Shown: positions 59,382 to 64,000 of the stretch, piece after piece
Layout of the letters: each line of letters begins with the position of its first letter
How positions within the stretch are numbered: position 1 is the first letter of the stretch
From: Chaetorhynchus papuensis
Lineage: Eukaryota > Chordata > Aves > Passeriformes > Rhipiduridae
Assembly: GCA_013396525.1 (NCBI GenBank)
Contig: VWYX01000124.1
Coordinates: 722,052-786,051, forward strand
Direction of reading: 5' to 3'
DNA: 64,000 nt
Notes under the pieces: generated by a model
Told to the model about the DNA's origin: nothing
Database searches by the model: none
Seen by the model: only the letters and a program-made list of their open reading frames with translations
Translations under genes and position numbers: made by a program

Positions 59382-62300
59382 CATTATATATAGTGGGAAA
59401 ATGATACTTTAGCTTTTATTCCCTACAATTATAAACGTAGTAATAACACAAGCATGCATAGTCATATAAACATAAACATACATAAAAGCTAATTAAGCAT
59501 ACATAGTAATAACACTTTCACATAACTGCAACGCTTCCTAGCTCCCATCATTTGCAATAAGGCATTACAGTTTCCCCAAATGATTTACACCCTGCTAGCA
59601 CTAAGTTTGAAACCCCATTCAGCAGCTACTCACCCCATTTGGTAGTGGTGGTATCTTTTTGCCCCTTAAAACTAGAGGGGCACATTTGCAAATTTGCAAA
59701 AGCATTTTTCAGCCTACCATCCTGCAGAGGACAGACAAGTTCTTGCCTGCAGAACCTCTGAAAATCGGATTCTGTTTCTGAAAGTTTAGTTAGTGACACT
59801 GATGTCTACCTGCATTCTCAACTGTAATTCTGGTGTCAATCGTGTGGAGGGGGGACACGCAACTGCTTAGCACCTACATCCCAACTGTGCCTTCACATTC
59901 AGAACTTTGGACTCTGAGAAATGTGAAAAAAAATACTGAGAATTAAATTACTTATCTGCCACACCTCCTTCAATACGTGCCAGTAAGATGTGCCATGTGT
60001 ACTTGTGCATTTACGCTTCCACATTGACCTAACTAAGTGCTTACCATTAATGTGCTACACCTACAAGTAACCTGAAGCTCTCTTAGGCACCAGAAGGAAC
60101 CCGATGGGAGACTCTTGGGCATCTCATGTGACAACAGATACCCACTCTTAGGTAATTGAGTCCTCTCCTAGCTCTTCACTTCCCCACTGACAGGGAAAAT
60201 AAACTTAGTTCTCTAGTTTACATGCAGAAACTAATTAGATACCAACAAAATTATGTGTCTCTATCTGAGGGTCAACCCTAGTCAGCCAGTGTGGTTTCAG
60301 TGCTCATTGGACTTCACTGACCAATTTTGGTGACTTGAAGCTTGTCTCGGCCAGTGACTGAGTGAACTTAGAAGCAGAGCCAGTGATCATAGGAATTATA
60401 GATGCAAAGTGTGATTAGCAAACATTTTTGCATTTGTGTAAATAGGACGTAGCATACATTTTCACATGTAAAATAAAACTTTAAAACTCAAAAGTGTCTT
60501 TGAGTTCTTTCATCTCTCTTTGAAAGCCTTTTTTTCCCCCAAGGTTTGTCTCTCATAAACATCTTTAAACCACCACAAGCAAACAAATAAGATAACTCAC
60601 TGATGAAATGACTCTCCACATAAGCGCCCTCACTCTGCAGGAAACCTCGTCATGACTTTGCCGTGCCTACACATTAATGAAAAAATCTTGTGTTTTGTAA
60701 ATAAGCTCTGCAAAGTCTGGTGGAAAAGTGCTTTCTTCCTTGTTTCATCAATAAAGTTACTATGTGACTTTTAAAAAATTCCACTGCACTAGGAAAATTT
60801 CTGTTTCCTTTTATGTCCAGATTTAGCAAGTTTTTCAAAGCCCTTCTTATTAAGAGAAGTTGTGGCTGGAAACATGGATAAGTAGCTACAACGATTCCAG
60901 AAGCTATAAATATTCAGGTTATGATATTCAAGAAATTATCCTCTCTGAGGTGGGCTTTATTGTCTCCTAGGGCCCACCTGCAGCTAGGTAAGGGCCTCCC
61001 AAAGTGAAGTGGATGGCCCTAAATGATCATAGGTGGTTTTTAAAAAATAAACATAAAATTAGTTTCACACCTACTTAGACAGTTTAGAATTTTAATGTGC
61101 AAAGTCTGCCAGGGCTTTGCAGTGAAATAAGGCCATGCATTCAAGCTCCCTGAAGCCAATCAGAAAGCCAGGCTGAGTACTACCCATTTTGCAATTAGGA
61201 ATCACTGCTGCATTCTAGAGCACACCATTAAGAACAAACTGTTACTTTGATCACATTTTAGCATTTAGACACTCAAAAAAACCCCTAATATTCAAAAAAG
61301 AATGTTCTAGCCTCAGAAACACCAAGAGATGAGATCTGTTTCATGTCATTGCACGCAATCTAGCACGTAGCAGGCTTTTCCAAATTTTTCTGAACGTGCA
61401 CCCCCACCACCCCTCCTCCTTCCTGCTGAGAGGCTCCCTCTAGGCATATTTTGATACATTTATAGTTTTACTTGTGACTTCTGGATGTCTGGTAGCCCTG
61501 GCACAAGTCAAAAGCTTTATACCCGGCGTTGCCAGCCATATGACAGGTCGGTCCCATCTCCTCCGAGGTGTCCTGTCTGGCCACCCACCTTCCCCTGACA
61601 TTTCCAGGGAGCAGCAGCCGACAGGCAGCCCGAGCACTGCCCCCCGAGCTGCACATGCAGTCCGTCCAGCAGGTCCTGCATTTATCTTGGATTTATTCCA
61701 CATCTGCCAGACACTCCTTACACACATGTCCAATTTGGAAAAGCTCTAGGTATGACTGAGCTTTAGTCAAACCAATCACTGCCTTTAGAGGAGGGACGGA
61801 TAGAGGCATGTTTCACTGGTTTAAATCAGCTTTTCCTTATGTCATTCAACACTGGACAGTGCTGCTTCTTACTGGAGCCCTGGTATTCTGAGTGATTTAA
61901 CTCTACCACCTCTATTTCACCTTTGAAGGAGCATGACAAGGTAGCCTGGGACTGTGCAGTTTTCCTATATTGCCTGTGGATCCTAAATAGGGAGCAGCCT
62001 TCAGTGTGGTTGGCATTTGTTTGCATTTGTATGAAAGGATATTTATGCCTCCTAAAAAAGCCTTGCCAATTAACTCTGCATTGTTTTAGTTTGTTTTTGC
62101 CATTTGCTTACAGTGACTCTTAAGTCCCAAACAATATGAATTTAAGATAGCAGGATAATTCTGTTGCTGTTTTTTAGGAGTGCATTTTGTATTAATGGAT
62201 TTCAGTCCCACAAAGTTCCTGCCCAGTACCACATTTTTAATGTCCCTATAATTAAATCAGTTAAAGAACTACTGTGCCCAAAGTGCACCTACAGTTAAAT

Positions 62301-64000
62301 CCAGTTAACTTAGTCAGTCGGTGAGGCACGGGTGTCTTAGGAGGACTCCACCATGGCCAGCACATTCTTCATATAGGGAAAAAATTTAGGAAACAATATA
62401 TAATAATTTAGGGGGAAAAAATATAAAATTCTTACACTGCCAGACAATCTTGGCACTCCCCCGTATACTCCCAATTACCATAAGCAAGATAACTCATAAG
62501 CACTAATTAGCTCTCTGGCTTTCTTTTGAAACAAAGCAACAGGTTCTCTGTGACATCAGGCTTGTGAGCCATCCTGGGCAGACACAACTCGGGGATCACT
62601 CCCACCAGCCCACCACCTCTACAGCCCTGGCTGCAGTGACGTGGCTGTTTTGCACCAGCTGGAACAAATGCCTTTTGCTGTGTAGACACAGTCTCTGAGG
62701 ACAAAGGTCTCCCTGAAATATTTCCTCTCTTTGTTCCTTATCTGATCCCAGCTATTTGGAGTCTGTGAGCCAGAATTATTTCCAGATTTTCCTTTGCTAA
62801 GCTTCTGCTGATGACAATGATAACACCACTTTTATGTAACAGCCTATATCCAGGTCTAGGGTGGCTAATTAAACACCCAGCTCCACGGCACCTGGTGCGT
62901 ATCCCCATCCTTGAGCAGCACAGTCCTGCTAAATGATGTTACATGCTTCCCTCTTCTCTCAGTGAAGAGGCACATGTGTCTGTGAAGAGCTCCAGAAGAT
63001 AAACCAAGTACCCTAGGCATGTATTTCTCTATACAGACTGAACAAAGAGTCATTATAGATACTGTGTGACTCCTTCCCTACTGAAACCCAGGGCATCTCC
63101 CATTCTTCCAAGAAGAGGACCCACATTCAGAAAGATAGATATTTTTGCAGAGCAGTGGAATTGTTAGAACATGTGCAGCATCAAGACTCTACTCATGATA
63201 AAACATTTGTGAAACCATCCCCTATTTCATCACAATGATCCAGCTAAAAAGAGAAGGTTTAAATAGAACAGATTAAAGTGCTATCTGTCCTTTCTAGCTT
63301 GCCTACACTAGCAACCACACCACTATAATTTCTGCAGGGGATAGAACAGCATTAGCACTGTAAAGGAAATGTAAAATTACTTCAGAAGCTATGATTTTAA
63401 TTACACTCAGTGGAATGGGGAAGAGGGCAGAGTAGGAAATAAAAATACAAAGGGAGTATAAATAACACTGCCTCTTAGGACAGTACTATTTATCTTACCC
63501 TGGGTATAAAGTTGCTTTATTTTCTTAACTTCCTGCTTTGGAAAGCAGCCACTAAATTAAAAGGAAATGTGGTTTTGTAATGCATGGAAGATTTTTTTTT
63601 CCCTCTAAATTATAAAACTGGAGAACCCAAAGCAATTACTAATTTAAAAACCAAGTTGGAGAAAGATTTAGCTGATTCCAAATTATTTTAAAGAAAAGGG
63701 GGGAAAGAAATAAGGAAGGAATTCCTTTCCAAATAAAAGGAATACAAATTGATAGTGATCATTAAGAACAGTTTCCCTTTCTCATATATTAATTTTTTGA
63801 CTGGTTTTGCCTTTTTCACATTCATCAGCAAAGTTGTCACTGAGGAAAATAACACTGAAACTGATGTCTACTCATAATGTAAATCTCTACTCATTTTTGG
63901 TAAGGATATCATAATTCCCTAAATAGACACCTCGAAAAAGAAGCAAAGAAGAAAACAGATTTTAAAATCAATTCCTTAAAGAAAATATATAAGTCTGCGA
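59382..64000. other. Unique non-coding DNA
   Basis: No gene recognised. Segment 61500-61690 is GC-richer with a handful of CpGs, and ORFs of 60-97 codons overlap there on both strands; none has a motif. Purine-rich sequence occurs at about 63690-63720. The final kilobase is ordinary AT-rich DNA. Confidence 0.5.

Noticed and set aside
1..64000. tRNA genes, CRISPR arrays, operons or bacterial mobile elements
   Set aside because: No GGTTCGA-type B-box with matching acceptor stem was noticed, no regularly spaced repeats were seen, and all recognisable elements are vertebrate retroelements.

Overview
The window looks like a stretch of a bird genome, most likely a songbird (Passeriformes). Three copies of the CR1 non-LTR retrotransposon, the dominant avian LINE, end in the characteristic ATTCTATG/ATTCTGTG-type 3' tail. 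One solo endogenous-retrovirus LTR belongs to a type I associate from memory with passerine genomes. The surroundings are AT-rich, CpG-poor and full of homopolymer runs. Prokaryotic features (operons, ribosome-binding sites, CRISPR arrays, insertion sequences) are absent.

I recognise no protein-coding gene, tRNA or rRNA anywhere in the 64 kb. Open frames are short, often lack an ATG, overlap on both strands, and match no family I know. The window is therefore either a gene desert or the inside of a very large intron. Exons of a long gene that are too short or too diverged to recognise by eye cannot be excluded.

Layout. 1-5.2 kb: unique AT-rich DNA. 5.18-5.75 kb: a CR1 with an internal deletion. 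9.04-9.36 kb: a short CR1 tail, followed by a pyrimidine tract. 10.04-10.25 kb: an isolated CpG-rich patch, followed by a T-rich tract and about 250 bp with several homeodomain-type TAATTA sites. 10.6-23 kb: mostly unique DNA with a few candidate regulatory segments. 22.99-23.58 kb: the solo LTR, minus orientation, bounded by a 5-bp target duplication. 25.75-25.88 kb: an assembly gap of 140 N. 33.8-34.9 kb: a GC-richer block with the longest ORF (199 codons), probably not a gene. 39.5-39.8 kb: a small ATG ORF with a signal-peptide-like start. 43.4-44.0 kb: a segment with an octamer and a TATA-like motif. 47.6-47.8 kb: a weak candidate exon. 50.92-52.47 kb: the largest CR1 copy, minus strand, interrupted by a 408-N gap inside its reverse transcriptase. 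52.5-64 kb: unique AT-rich DNA with small tandem duplications.

Nothing here indicates a new multi-gene system. The points most worth a second look are the isolated CpG patch with its neighbouring TAATTA-rich segment, the in-frame deletion junction in the first CR1, the cleanly bounded solo LTR, and the small signal-peptide ORF.
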